Shown: positions 1-9,919, counted from the stretch's first letter. The stretch: 32,898 nucleotides of DNA from Acidobacteriota bacterium (GCA_017994815.1 JAGOJY010000049.1:1-32898), one strand, 5' to 3'. Notes: generated from the letters alone by a model not told the origin. Numbers and translations are program-made.

Positions 1-2
1 AC

Positions 3-3000
3 CTGGCGGAACTGCTGGCCGAGCCGACGCTGATGGGCGCCTACGAGGGCGCCGGCATCACGGTGGTCGGCAAGGGCGTGCGCTACCCGGAGGGCGTGGA
101 CCCGTTCGGGACCGCTGCCGAGGCGGCGTTCCCCGACGGCACGACGTTCCTCACCAACAGCCAGCAGGACTGCGACGACTACCCCGGCAACTTCCTCTGC
201 AACCCGTCGCGCATCGACGGGCTGACGGTCACGAACAGCTCGCAGGGCGGCGGCGGGATCTTCGTCCACGGCTGGAACCACTACCTCGAGATCTCGAACA
301 ACAAGGTCTTCGCCAACGCCGGTACCGGCTCGGGCGGGATCAGCGTCGGCCAGGGCGAGTTCGGCGACGCGAACATCGCCCCGCAGGCGGGCGGCGCGGT
401 TCCGCCGCTGACGAACTTCCAGTTCCCCGGGCTCAACAGCGTGCCGGACGGGACCCAGCTGCCGTACTGGCTGCAGACGCACGTCAACGTGCACCACAAC
501 TCGATCACGCAGAACGCCTCGTACGGTGACGCGCTGTACTCCAGCACGCCGGCCGGCGCGGGCGGCGTGACCTTCAACACCGGCTCCGACTACTACAACT
601 TCGCCTACAACTGGGTCTGCGGGAACCTCAGCTCGGGTGACGGCGGTGGCGTGGCCCACCTCGGCTTCAGCTACAACGACGAGAACGGCGGGATCCACCA
701 CAACGCGATCCTGTTCAACGAGAGCACCAACCCGACGCTGCCGACCAGCGGCGGGGGCCTGTTGATCTCGGGCGCCGGTCCCGACGGCCAGACGTACCAG
801 TGCGCCGACGCGACCGGGACCGGAGGGTCGGGACAGGTCTGCCAGGGCCCCAACGACGGCAGCTGCCCGTCCGGCGAGTCGTGCCAGCTGCTCGAGTGCG
901 GGACGATCAGCGACGCCGACTGCGCGCCGGGGCTGAGCGACGGGATCGGGCCCGACCTGCTCGTCGACTCCAACCTGATCCAGGGCAACAGCGCGTCGAG
1001 CGGCAGCGGCGGCGGCATCCGGATCCAGCTCGTGAACGGCACCGAGGTCAGCGCCTTCCCGCGCCGGCCGAACCGCTGGTACGAGGTGGACATCCGCAAC
1101 AACATCATCGTGGACAACGTCGCCGGCTGGGACGGCGCGGGCGTGTCGATGCAAGACGCGCTGCGGGTGACCTTCGTCAACAACTCGGTCATCAACAACG
1201 ACTCGACCTCGTCGGCCGGCGTCCTGATGAGCGCCTTCAGCGCCGACCAGGGCAGCACCCCGCCGACCAACCCGCCCGACTGCGACGGCTGCACGGCCTC
1301 GCCGTACCTCGCCGCGGGGCTGGTCACGATGCGCAACACGCCGAATCTCCTGGCCTCGCTGCCCCCGGACGTGGACGTGACCTGCCCGACGGTCGGCGAG
1401 AGCGATCCGGCGAACCCCTACACCGGCGATGACTGCCGGCAGGTCTCCCTGCCGGTCCTCGCCAACAATGTCTTCTGGAACAACCGCGCGTTCCACATCG
1501 AGGTGACCGCGCCGACCGGCGACCCGGACCAGCCCACCGGGCAACAGGCCAGCGTCAACCTCGTCCCGAGCCTCAACCAGTCGGTGACCGGCTCCTGCGA
1601 GTCGGGCGCCAAGTACTGGGACATCGGCGTGCGGGGCGACAACGACGTGAACAGCCACGACTCCGGGTACACGCTGAACCCGCAGCGCTCGCTGTTGACC
1701 GACATCACCAGCTACCCCTCGGGCAACAACCTGCAGGCCGACCCCGACGTGCTGCAGGAGTACTGCAACGGCTCGCGCGTCCCGCCGGAGAACGGCGGCC
1801 ACGGGTACCTCGTCCCGCCGGGCGTGGCCCAGGAGAACATCCCGAACCCGGTGTTCAGCCTGACCCCCGCGGCGACCGTCGACGAGGCCAACAACTGGAT
1901 CAACCTCAGCTACGGGCCGCTGTCGCTCGTCGACCTGACCGGGCAGCTGCTCGGCAAGTACGTGCCGGAGACGGCGGGCTCCCCGACGGTCAACGCGATC
2001 GCGGAGAATTCGGCCACGTACGGGCTCGCGCCGCGGCTCGACTACTTCGGGACGCGCCGCAAGGCGGGATCCGCCCGCCCGCCGGACATCGGCGCGGTCG
2101 AGTACCCGGCTCCCGTGCGCTCGTTCGCCCTCGTCTCCTCGACGGCGCTCGGCTTCGGCTACGTGGAGCTGGACGGGACGAGCGCGCCGCAGGGGCTGGC
2201 GATCACGAACCCGACCAACGCGGACGTCACGGTCAAGAGCCCGAACTTCGCCAGCGCGCCGGGCTTCCTGCGCGTGCCAGCCGGCTCCGGGACCAACTGC
2301 GGCAGCGGTCCGACGTTCACGCTGGCCTCCGGCGCGAGCTGCACGATCGGGGTCCAGTTCGCGCCCAAGGCGTCCACCGGAGGCGCGATCGACTACCGGG
2401 CGACGCTGATGATCAGCACCACCGGGCCGGACGACGTCCCGCAGTACGTGGACCTGTCCGGGACCAGCGCGCCGCGGGCCGCCACCTGTTCCGCCGGGGC
2501 GGCGGACGGCACGCCGTGCGACGACGGCAACGCCTGCACCCAGTCCGACACCTGCCAGGCCGGGGCGTGCGTCGGGGCCGACCCGGTCACGTGCACGGCG
2601 CTCGATCAGTGCCACGCCGCGGGAACGTGCAACCCGGAGACAGGCGCCTGCTCCGACCCGCTCGAGGCGGACGGCACGCTGTGCCGGGACCCGAACGCCG
2701 ATCCCAGCCACTCCAACGTCGCAACGTGCCAGGCCGGCGTCTGCACGCCGGTGGTCTGCGCGGCGCTCGACCAGTGCCACACCGCCGGCGTGCCCGACCC
2801 CGCGACGGGCGCCTGCTCCAACCCGGCGAAGCCCGACGGGACGTCGTGCGACGACGCGAGCCTGTGCACGAGCGGCGACGCCTGCCGGGCCGGGACCTGC
2901 ACCGGCACCAACACCGTGGTGTGCGTCGCGCTGGACCAGTGCCACGGCGCCGGCACCTGCAACCCGGAGACCGGCGCCTGCGACGATCCGGCGCTGGAAA

Positions 3001-3731
3001 CGGCGCTGGCGTGCGACGACGGCGATCCGGCGACCTGCGGCGACACGTGCAGCGCCGGCGTGTGCCAGGGGACGCCGGCACCGCAGGTACTCCCGGTCGG
3101 AGACAGCGTCCGGATCGCCAAGGACGGGACCGCGGCTACGATCTCGTGGACCGAGTCCTCCGGTTCGTTCAACGTGTACCGCGGCACCATCGACCCCGAG
3201 CAGTCGTTCGACTACAACCAGGGCTGCCTCAACGCCGCGGGCCCGACCGCGACGGCGAATGTCGGCGACTCGCTGACGCCCGCGCCGGGGAGCGCGCTGT
3301 TCTACGTCGTCACCCGCGTTGAAGGATGCGGCGAGTCGGCCGCAGGGCAGGACTCCGCGGGCAGCGAGATCCCCAACCCGCACCTCTGCCCCGACCAGGG
3401 CGGCTCGGTCAGCATGATCGCGCCGGCCCCCTCGCTGGAAACCGGCGCCACGACCGCGCACGGCGGGACGATGACGGTCCTCAACACCGGCAGCGGCACG
3501 TTCACGCTGTCGGCGGCGCCGACGGTGACCCGGCTGGCCGGGAGCGGCTCGTTCGCGGTCACGGGCGGCACCTGCGTGCCGGGGCTGTCCGTCGGGCCGG
3601 GCTCGACGTGCACGATCGAAGTCGAGTACACGCCGGCGGGCGACAACAGCAAGTCGACCGCGACCGTCTCGATCACCACGACCGGCATGGGCGCGGCGGT
3701 GCAGACCAGCGGGGTGTTCGATGCGGACTGA
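3..3731 (+). CDS. Secreted beta-helix / cysteine-rich repeat / choice-of-anchor D protein (5' truncated)
   Basis: The frame is open to the left edge, so the true start lies outside the window and the signal peptide is not visible. The first ~680 residues are rich in Asn/Gly strands of the type NNxI/HHNxI (for example VHHNSITQN, IRNNIIVDN), as expected for a right-handed parallel beta-helix. Residues ~705-823 resemble an ASPM/SPD-2/Hydin-like (choice-of-anchor D) domain with the SGxSCTIGVQFAP signature. Residues ~827-1020 hold repeated Cys-rich modules (CDDGNACT..DTC..GAC, LDQCH..GTCNPETGAC). A fibronectin-like stretch follows, then a second choice-of-anchor D-like domain ends the protein. It is probably an exported surface or extracellular adhesive protein, but the ligand is unknown. 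Its stop overlaps the next start by 11 bases, suggesting co-transcription with the metal-efflux genes downstream. Confidence 0.8.
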   Translation: MAELLAEPTLMGAYEGAGITVVGKGVRYPEGVDPFGTAAEAAFPDGTTFLTNSQQDCDDYPGNFLCNPSRIDGLTVTNSSQGGGGIFVHGWNHYLEISNNKVFANAGTGSGGISVGQGEFGDANIAPQAGGAVPPLTNFQFPGLNSVPDGTQLPYWLQTHVNVHHNSITQNASYGDALYSSTPAGAGGVTFNTGSDYYNFAYNWVCGNLSSGDGGGVAHLGFSYNDENGGIHHNAILFNESTNPTLPTSGGGLLISGAGPDGQTYQCADATGTGGSGQVCQGPNDGSCPSGESCQLLECGTISDADCAPGLSDGIGPDLLVDSNLIQGNSASSGSGGGIRIQLVNGTEVSAFPRRPNRWYEVDIRNNIIVDNVAGWDGAGVSMQDALRVTFVNNSVINNDSTSSAGVLMSAFSADQGSTPPTNPPDCDGCTASPYLAAGLVTMRNTPNLLASLPPDVDVTCPTVGESDPANPYTGDDCRQVSLPVLANNVFWNNRAFHIEVTAPTGDPDQPTGQQASVNLVPSLNQSVTGSCESGAKYWDIGVRGDNDVNSHDSGYTLNPQRSLLTDITSYPSGNNLQADPDVLQEYCNGSRVPPENGGHGYLVPPGVAQENIPNPVFSLTPAATVDEANNWINLSYGPLSLVDLTGQLLGKYVPETAGSPTVNAIAENSATYGLAPRLDYFGTRRKAGSARPPDIGAVEYPAPVRSFALVSSTALGFGYVELDGTSAPQGLAITNPTNADVTVKSPNFASAPGFLRVPAGSGTNCGSGPTFTLASGASCTIGVQFAPKASTGGAIDYRATLMISTTGPDDVPQYVDLSGTSAPRAATCSAGAADGTPCDDGNACTQSDTCQAGACVGADPVTCTALDQCHAAGTCNPETGACSDPLEADGTLCRDPNADPSHSNVATCQAGVCTPVVCAALDQCHTAGVPDPATGACSNPAKPDGTSCDDASLCTSGDACRAGTCTGTNTVVCVALDQCHGAGTCNPETGACDDPALETALACDDGDPATCGDTCSAGVCQGTPAPQVLPVGDSVRIAKDGTAATISWTESSGSFNVYRGTIDPEQSFDYNQGCLNAAGPTATANVGDSLTPAPGSALFYVVTRVEGCGESAAGQDSAGSEIPNPHLCPDQGGSVSMIAPAPSLETGATTAHGGTMTVLNTGSGTFTLSAAPTVTRLAGSGSFAVTGGTCVPGLSVGPGSTCTIEVEYTPAGDNSKSTATVSITTTGMGAAVQTSGVFDAD

Positions 3732-4218
3732 CGCGATCGGGCGCCTGTTGCTGGCGGTCGTGCTTCTCGGCGGGGGTGTCGCGCTTGCGGCGGGCCGCGC
3801 GGAGGTCACGGACCCCTCCAAGGTCCCCGCGCCGGCCCGGGCGCGGCGCCCCGCCGAACTCACACCGTCGGCGCAGCGGTACTACCGCACGCAGTACGGC
3901 GTCGAGATCGTCGGCGCGAAGCTGGCGTCCTCCGGGGCGCTGGTGCGGTTCAGCTACAAGGTCACGGACGAGGGCAAGGCCCGGATCGTCAACGACCGGC
4001 GCAGCACCGCGATCCTGGTGGACGAGCGGACCGGGGCGCACCTCGCCGTCCCGGTGATGGAGAAGGTCGGACCCTTGCGCCAGACCTTCTCGCCCGAGAA
4101 CGGGAAGGAGTACTGGATCCTGTTCTCGAACAAGGGCGGGCTGGTCAAGCCCGGCAGCCGCGTGGACGTGTTGATCGGGAACTTCCGGGCCATCGGCCTC
4201 GCCGTGGCCGGGGACTGA
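3721..4218 (+). CDS. Small exported protein of unknown function
   Basis: This 165-residue protein has a clear N-terminal export signal (hydrophobic LLLAVVLLGGGVALAAG). A ~120-residue globular region contains RYYRTQYGVEIVGAKLASSGALVR and ends in a segment rich in beta-strand formers. I do not recognise a named family. The start overlaps the preceding beta-helix gene by 11 bases, and the stop lies 31 bases before the LolA-like start. Position in the operon suggests a periplasmic accessory of the efflux or envelope function, but this is inference only. Confidence 0.75.
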   Translation: MRTDAIGRLLLAVVLLGGGVALAAGRAEVTDPSKVPAPARARRPAELTPSAQRYYRTQYGVEIVGAKLASSGALVRFSYKVTDEGKARIVNDRRSTAILVDERTGAHLAVPVMEKVGPLRQTFSPENGKEYWILFSNKGGLVKPGSRVDVLIGNFRAIGLAVAGD

Positions 4219-4249
4219 AATGCCCAACCCGCGCAGGAGAGACGCTTCG

Positions 4250-5074
4250 ATGCGCAACACCGCACTCGTGGTCGGACTCGGCTTCTCGTTGCTGGTCCCG
4301 ACGGTTTTCGCCGCGCCCGCGCCGGCGCCGGCCAAGCTCACCGCGGCGCAGATCGTGGAGAAGAACGTCGCGGCGCGCGGCGGGCTGTCGGCGTGGCGCG
4401 CCGTCCGGTCGATCTCGTTCACCGGCAAGATGGAGGCCGGCGGCAAGGAGAACCCGCAGCTCCCGTTCACGATGGAGCTGAAGCGCCCGCACATGTCGCG
4501 CGTCGAGATCGAGTTCGCCAACGACCGCGCGGTCCAGGTCTACGACGGCGCGAACGGCTGGAAGGTGCGGCCGTTCCTCGGCCGGCGCGAGGTCGAGCCG
4601 TTCACGGCCGACGAGCTGAAGGCGGCGGCGATGGACTCGGAGCTGGACGGGCCGCTCGTCGACTGCGCCGCGAAGGGAACGACGGTCACGCTCGCCGGGA
4701 CGGAAAAGGTGGACGGGCGCGACACCTACAAGCTCGAGCTGGCGCTGAAGGGCGGCCAGGTCCGCCATGTCTGGATCGACGCCGGGACGTTCCTCGAGGC
4801 CAAGATCGAGGGCGTTCCGCGGCGCATGGACGGCAAGCCGCGACCGGTGGAGATCGCCTACCACGACTTCCGCCCGGTCGACGGCGTCGTCGTCCCGCAC
4901 GTTCTCGAGACGACGGTCAAGGGCATCAAGGACGCCAAGCCGCACAAGACCGTGATCGAGACCGTCGTCGTGAACCCGGCCCTCGACGACGCCCGCTTCA
5001 CCCGGCAGTCCCTGTCGCCGGAGGACGCCCCGGCGCCGGTGCAGAAGGCGGCGAACGAGCCCGGCAGGCCCTGA
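4250..5074 (+). CDS. LolA-like periplasmic protein (outer-membrane lipoprotein-sorting-like)
   Basis: The product has 274 residues. An upstream in-frame ATG at 4220 is possible, but AGGAGA at 4235-4240 lies 9 bases before the ATG at 4250. That start also gives a clean signal peptide (MRNTALVVGLGFSLLVPTVFA). The mature part opens with AAQIVEKNVAARGGLSAWRAVRSI, then shows alternating strands such as FTMELKRPHMSRVEIEF, VQVYDGANGWKV and DTYKLELALKGG. That is the pattern of the LolA/LolB-like half-barrel family (COG2834 type), which binds acyl chains in the periplasm. The exact cargo cannot be told. It sits between a small exported protein and CusB-type and CusA-type genes, so it may support assembly of the envelope-spanning pump. 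Confidence 0.75.
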   Translation: MRNTALVVGLGFSLLVPTVFAAPAPAPAKLTAAQIVEKNVAARGGLSAWRAVRSISFTGKMEAGGKENPQLPFTMELKRPHMSRVEIEFANDRAVQVYDGANGWKVRPFLGRREVEPFTADELKAAAMDSELDGPLVDCAAKGTTVTLAGTEKVDGRDTYKLELALKGGQVRHVWIDAGTFLEAKIEGVPRRMDGKPRPVEIAYHDFRPVDGVVVPHVLETTVKGIKDAKPHKTVIETVVVNPALDDARFTRQSLSPEDAPAPVQKAANEPGRP

Positions 5075-5101
5075 CCCGCGCGCGCTCCACGAAAGGCCTC
5101 G

Positions 5102-6568
5102 ATGAACAAGCTGGCTGCGATCGGGTGCGTTCTCGCCGTGGCCGCCGTCGCCTTCGTCGCGGGCCGGCAGCTCGGCGGCCGGTCCGCGGGCGACCACGGC
5201 GGCGGCGAGCGCAAACCGCTGTACTACGTCGACCCGATGCATCCCTCGTATCGCTCGGAAAAGCCCGGGACCGCCCCCGATTGCGGCATGGACCTCGTCC
5301 CGGTCTTCGAGGATGCCGGTGGCGGGTCGCAGGCAAGGCCGCCCGCCGCCGGTTCTTTTTCGGTGGACCCGCAGACGCTCCAGCTCATCGGCGTGCAGGT
5401 CGACAGCGTGCGCCGCGGAGCAGACTCGCGCGTGGCGCGGACGACCGGGCGGATCGAGGTCGACGGCGACCGGCTGTACCGGCTGATGGCCGGGGCCGAC
5501 GGCTGGGTCGAGTCGGTCCAGAACAACCCGGTCGGCACGCTGGTCAAGAAGGACGAGCTGCTCGCGACGCTGTACAGCCGCGAGTTCCGCAACGCGCAGC
5601 AGGCGTTCCTCGGCTCGCTGGCGAGCCTGGACCGGCTGAAGGCGGTGCACGACCAGGGCGACGCCAGCGCCGGCAGCGACGCCGCGCTGAAGGTCAACGA
5701 GGAGCAGCTGCGCGCGCTCGGGATGGGCGATTACCAGCTGCGCGAGCTGCGCCGGGACCGGCGCATCACCAGCGACATCAGCGTCAACTCGCCGATCGAC
5801 GGGATCGTGCTCAACCGGGCGATCGCACCTGGCCAGCGGTTCGAGGTCGGCACGGAGCTGTACCAGATCGCGGACCTCGGCACGGTCTGGATCACGGCCG
5901 ACATCCTCGGCCTCGACCCGGCGATCTTCCGGCCCGGCGGCAGGGTGCGGGTGGTGGTCCGCGACCGCCCGGCGACGGTCACCGCCACCGTCGGCAACGC
6001 GCCGCCGTTCTTCGATCCCGAGGCGCGCACGCTCAAGGTGCGGCTGTCGGCCGCCAACCCCGGGCTGGTGCTGCGGCCGGGGATGTTCGTGACGCTGGAG
6101 GTCCCGGTGCCGGGCCGCCCGGCGCTGACCGTTCCGGCCGACGCGCTGCTCGACTCCGGCCTCAGCGAGCGGGTCTACGTCGAGCGCGCGGCGGGGCAGT
6201 TCGAGCCGCGCGAGGTGACCACCGGCTGGCGCGACGGCGACCGCGTCGAGATCCTCGACGGGCTGCGCGAGGGCGAGCGCATCGCGGTCGCGGGGACGTT
6301 CCTCCTCGACTCGGAGAGCCGCCTCCGGATGGCGCGGGCGGGCGGGGGAAAGGCGGCCGTGGCGCAGGCCGGGGCCACCGACCCGCGCTGCGGGATGTCG
6401 GTCGACGTCGCCGCGGCCGCGGCCGCCGGCCTGGACGCGTCGTACGGCGGCCGGACCTATTACTTCTGCTCGGGCGGCTGCAAGGAGGAGTTCGAGCGCG
6501 ACCCGGCGAAGTACGCGCTGGCGGGCGGCCAGCTGGCCGCCTCGCGACCGGTCGGCACGCATGATTGA
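5102..6568 (+). CDS. CusB-type RND periplasmic adaptor with N-terminal heavy-metal-binding and C-terminal YHS domains
   Basis: This 488-residue membrane-fusion protein links an inner-membrane RND pump to the outer membrane. An N-terminal hydrophobic anchor (~5-22) is followed by a heavy-metal-binding domain at ~40-72 (YVDPMHP, then DCGMDLVPVF). The Cys usual in the YxCPMH signature is Asp here. The adaptor core follows, with a helical hairpin (NAQQAFLGSLASLDRLK) and barrel and lipoyl-like strands (IDGIVLNRAIAPGQRFEVG). A C-terminal YHS domain spans ~426-478 (DPRCGM, then YYFCSGGCKEEF), with the two-Cys metal-binding pattern retained. AAAGG lies a few bases before the ATG. The stop overlaps the pump start by 8 bases. 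The substrate is probably a soft metal such as Cu(I) or Ag(I), by family inference. Confidence 0.92.
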   Translation: MNKLAAIGCVLAVAAVAFVAGRQLGGRSAGDHGGGERKPLYYVDPMHPSYRSEKPGTAPDCGMDLVPVFEDAGGGSQARPPAAGSFSVDPQTLQLIGVQVDSVRRGADSRVARTTGRIEVDGDRLYRLMAGADGWVESVQNNPVGTLVKKDELLATLYSREFRNAQQAFLGSLASLDRLKAVHDQGDASAGSDAALKVNEEQLRALGMGDYQLRELRRDRRITSDISVNSPIDGIVLNRAIAPGQRFEVGTELYQIADLGTVWITADILGLDPAIFRPGGRVRVVVRDRPATVTATVGNAPPFFDPEARTLKVRLSAANPGLVLRPGMFVTLEVPVPGRPALTVPADALLDSGLSERVYVERAAGQFEPREVTTGWRDGDRVEILDGLREGERIAVAGTFLLDSESRLRMARAGGGKAAVAQAGATDPRCGMSVDVAAAAAAGLDASYGGRTYYFCSGGCKEEFERDPAKYALAGGQLAASRPVGTHD

Positions 6569-9500
6569 CCGCATCATCGACTTCTCGGTCCGCAACAAGG
6601 CGATCGTCTTCGGTGCCGTGGCCCTGGGCTGCCTGCTCGGCTACTGGGCGATGGTCACCGTGCCGCTCGACGCGCTGCCGGACCTCGGCGACACGCAGGT
6701 CATCATCTGCTCGCGCTGGGACCGCAGCCCGGACGTCGTCGAGGACCAGGTCACCTACCCGATCGTCAACGCGATGCTCGGCGCGCCGGGCGTCAAGACG
6801 GTGCGCGGCTTCTCCGACTTCGGCTACTCGTACGTCTACGTCATCTTCGAGGACGGGACCGACCTGTACTGGGCCCGCTCGCGCACGCTGGAGTACCTGT
6901 CGAGCGTCCTGCCGCACCTCCCGGAGGGCGTCAAGGCCGAACTCGGGCCGGACGCGACCGGGCTGGGTTGGGTCTACCAGTACGCGCTCGTGGACAGCAC
7001 GGGGAAGCTGAGCCTGGCCGACCTGCGCGCGTGCCAGGACTGGTACCTGCGCTACCACCTCAAGGCGGTGCGCGGGGTGGCCGAGGTGGCGCCGGTCGGC
7101 GGGTTCACGCGGCAGTACCAGGTCAACGTCGACCCGCAGCGGCTGCAGGAGTTCGGGATCCCGATCGAGCGCGTGGTCGAGGCCGTGCGCGCCGGCAACG
7201 ACGAGACCGGCGGGCGGCTGTTGGAGTTCGGCGGCACCGAGTACATGGTCCGCGGTCGCGGCTACGCGCGCTCGTTGGAGGACTTCGGCGAGATCGTGCT
7301 GGAGGCCGACCGCGACGGCCGGCCGATCCGGGTGCGGGACGTCGGGCAGGTCGCGCTGGGGCCCGACCTGCGGCGCGGGCTGGCCGACCTCGACGGCAGC
7401 GGCGAGGTCGTCTCGGGGATCGTCGTGATGCGCAGCGGTGAGAACGCGCTGGACGTCATCCGGCGGGTGAAGACCAAGCTCGCGGAGGTCGAGCCGGGGC
7501 TGCCGCCGGGGGTCAAGGTGGTCCCGGTGTACGACCGCTCCGAGCTGATCGCGCGCTCGATCGCCAACGTCGAGCGGACCGGGCTGGAGGTGATCGTCAC
7601 CGTCGTGCTGGTGATCGTGCTGTTCCTGTGGCACTTCCCGAGCGCGATCATCCCGATCCTGACCATCCCGGCGGCCGTGCTGCTGGCGTTCATCCCGTTC
7701 CGGCTGCTCGGCATCAGCGCCAACATCATGTCGCTCACCGGCGTGGTGATCGCTTTCAGCGAGCTGATCGACGCGTCGATCGTCGTCGTCGAGCAGACGC
7801 ACAAGAAGCTGGAGCTGTGGGAGCGGGAGGGCCGGCGCCGCGACTACCGCGAGGTCGTGCTGGGGGCGGTCAAGGAGGTGGCCGGGCCGACGTTCTTCGC
7901 CCTGCTCGTGATCGCGATCTCGTTCCTGCCGGTCCTGGCGCTCGAGGCCCAGGAAGGCCGGATGTTCAAACCGCTGGCCTACACCAAGACGTTCGCCATG
8001 CTGATCGCGGCGCTCCTCGCGATCACGCTCGACCCGGCGCTGCGGCTGCTGCTCACGCGCGCCGCGCGTTACGAGTTCCGTCCGCGCTGGTTGGCCGGTG
8101 TCGCGAACGCGGTCGTGGTCGGCCGGATCCGCTCGGAGGAGCGCCACCCGCTCAGCCGCGTGCTGATGCGCGTGTACGAGCCGGCGGTGCGCTTCACGCT
8201 GCGTTTCAAGTGGGCCGTCGTGGCCGGCGCCGTGGCGCTGGTGGCGCTGACCGTCCCCGTGTACTTCCGGCTCGGGGCCGAGTTCATGCCACCGCTCGAC
8301 GAGGGCGTGATCCTGTACATGCCGACGACCATGCCGGGGATCTCGGTCACCGAGGCGCAGTCGCTCCTGCAGGCGACCGACCGCGTGATCAAGGGCTTCC
8401 CCGAGGTCGAGCGCGTGCTGGGCAAGGCCGGGCGGGCGGACACCGCGACCGACCCCGCGCCGCTGTCGATGCTGGAAACGGTCGTCGTGCTCAAGCCGCG
8501 CTCCGAGTGGCGCCACGTGGACCGCTGGTACTCGCGCTGGGCGCCCGGCTGGCTGGCCGGCGTGCTGCGGCACTTCGCCGACGACCGGATGTCCGCCGAC
8601 GAGCTGGTCGCGGAACTCGACGCGGCGCTGAAGATCCCCGGAGTGAGCAACGCCTGGACGATGCCGATCCGCGGGCGGATCGACATGCTGACGACCGGCA
8701 TGCGCACGCCGGTCGGGCTGAAGATCTACGGCGACGACGCGGCCAAGATCGAGGAGATCGGCACGCGGATCGAGGCGCTGCTGCCGGCGGTGCCCGGAAC
8801 CCGCGGCGTCTTCGCCGAACGGACCGGCGGCGGCTACTTCCTCGACATCGACTGGAAGCGCGAGGAACTCGCCCGCTACGGGCTGAGCATCGAGGACGGG
8901 CAGCGCCTCGTGCAGCACGCGATCGGCGGGGAGAACGTCTCGACCGTGGTGGACGGCCGCGCGCGCTACCCGGTCAACGTGCGCTACATGCGCGATTTCC
9001 GCAGCGACCTCGCCGCGCTCCGGCACCTGCTCGTCCCGGCGGGCGCGGGCCGGATGGTGCCGCTGGGCCAGCTCGCCGACGTGCGTGCGCGCAGCGGGCC
9101 GTCGATGATCCGCGACGAGGACGGTCTGTTGACCGGGTACGTGTACGTCGACGTCGCCGGCCGCGACCCCGAGGCCTACGTCGCCGAGGCCCGGGCCGCG
9201 CTGCGCGGCCGGCTCGAGCTCCCGCCGGGGTACGCGCTGGGCTGGAGCGGCCAGTACGAGGCGATCCAGCGCGTCCGCGAGCGGCTCGGGTACGTGATCC
9301 CGGTGACGCTGGCGCTGGTCCTGCTGCTCTTGTACCTGAACACGCGCTCGCTGACGAAGACGGCGATCGTCCTGCTAGCGGTGCCGTTCTCCGCCGTCGG
9401 CGCGATCTGGTTCCTGTACCTGGCCGGGTACCACGTCAGCGTCGCGGTCTGGGTCGGGCTGATCGCGCTGCTCGGCGTCGACGCCGAGACCGGCGTGTTC

Positions 9501-9851
9501 ATGCTGCTCTACCTGGACCTGGCGTACGAGGAAGCCCGCGGGCAGGGCCGGCTGCGCAACATCGCCGAGCTGCGCGAGGCGATCGTGCACGGCGCCGCGC
9601 GGCGGCTGCGGCCGAAGTTCATGACGTTCGGCACGACCTGCCTCGGCCTGGCCCCGATCCTGTGGGCCAGCGGCACCGGCGCCGACGTCATGAAGCGCAT
9701 CGCGGCGCCGATGGTCGGCGGGATTTTCACGTCATTCGTGCTCGAGCTCCTGGTCTACCCCGCGGTGTACGAGATCTGGCGCTCGCACGGGCTGGCCCGC
9801 GAACCGGAAACCCCGGCCGCGGCGGCCGAGTCGCTGGCCTGGTCGCGCTGA
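6561..9851 (+). CDS. CusA/CzcA-family heavy-metal efflux RND pump
   Basis: This 1096-residue inner-membrane proton-driven exporter has the full RND length, with two repeats of one plus five TM helices separated by large periplasmic porter loops. TM4 carries ELIDASIVVVE with Asp404, equivalent by motif to the proton-relay Asp405 of E. coli CusA. Three Met residues, M587 (LYMP), M637 (PLSMLE) and M709 (IDMLTT), occupy the motif contexts of the CusA three-methionine Cu/Ag site. The 50-residue gap between the first two matches CusA. About 23 extra residues lie between the second and third (near YSRWAPGWLAG). This favours Cu(I)/Ag(I) over Zn/Co/Ni, as inference. The start overlaps the adaptor stop, and no CusC/TolC-like gene is present in the window. 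Confidence 0.95.
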   Translation: MIDRIIDFSVRNKAIVFGAVALGCLLGYWAMVTVPLDALPDLGDTQVIICSRWDRSPDVVEDQVTYPIVNAMLGAPGVKTVRGFSDFGYSYVYVIFEDGTDLYWARSRTLEYLSSVLPHLPEGVKAELGPDATGLGWVYQYALVDSTGKLSLADLRACQDWYLRYHLKAVRGVAEVAPVGGFTRQYQVNVDPQRLQEFGIPIERVVEAVRAGNDETGGRLLEFGGTEYMVRGRGYARSLEDFGEIVLEADRDGRPIRVRDVGQVALGPDLRRGLADLDGSGEVVSGIVVMRSGENALDVIRRVKTKLAEVEPGLPPGVKVVPVYDRSELIARSIANVERTGLEVIVTVVLVIVLFLWHFPSAIIPILTIPAAVLLAFIPFRLLGISANIMSLTGVVIAFSELIDASIVVVEQTHKKLELWEREGRRRDYREVVLGAVKEVAGPTFFALLVIAISFLPVLALEAQEGRMFKPLAYTKTFAMLIAALLAITLDPALRLLLTRAARYEFRPRWLAGVANAVVVGRIRSEERHPLSRVLMRVYEPAVRFTLRFKWAVVAGAVALVALTVPVYFRLGAEFMPPLDEGVILYMPTTMPGISVTEAQSLLQATDRVIKGFPEVERVLGKAGRADTATDPAPLSMLETVVVLKPRSEWRHVDRWYSRWAPGWLAGVLRHFADDRMSADELVAELDAALKIPGVSNAWTMPIRGRIDMLTTGMRTPVGLKIYGDDAAKIEEIGTRIEALLPAVPGTRGVFAERTGGGYFLDIDWKREELARYGLSIEDGQRLVQHAIGGENVSTVVDGRARYPVNVRYMRDFRSDLAALRHLLVPAGAGRMVPLGQLADVRARSGPSMIRDEDGLLTGYVYVDVAGRDPEAYVAEARAALRGRLELPPGYALGWSGQYEAIQRVRERLGYVIPVTLALVLLLLYLNTRSLTKTAIVLLAVPFSAVGAIWFLYLAGYHVSVAVWVGLIALLGVDAETGVFMLLYLDLAYEEARGQGRLRNIAELREAIVHGAARRLRPKFMTFGTTCLGLAPILWASGTGADVMKRIAAPMVGGIFTSFVLELLVYPAVYEIWRSHGLAREPETPAAAAESLAWSR

Positions 9852-9854
9852 CGC

Positions 9855-9877
9855 TGCCGGCGCGGGGAGCGCCGGCA
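9855..9877 (+). terminator. Perfect 9-bp hairpin just after the RND pump gene
   Basis: TGCCGGCGC and GCGCCGGCA form a perfect 9-bp stem around a GGGGA loop, starting 4 bases after the pump stop. No T-run follows, so it is either a weak or Rho-assisted terminator or an mRNA-stabilising hairpin that tunes expression of the next gene. Confidence 0.5.
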
Positions 9878-9919
9878 CGGTAGAGTGTGCCCCGGGAAGG
9901 CGTGACGGGGAGCGAGCGC

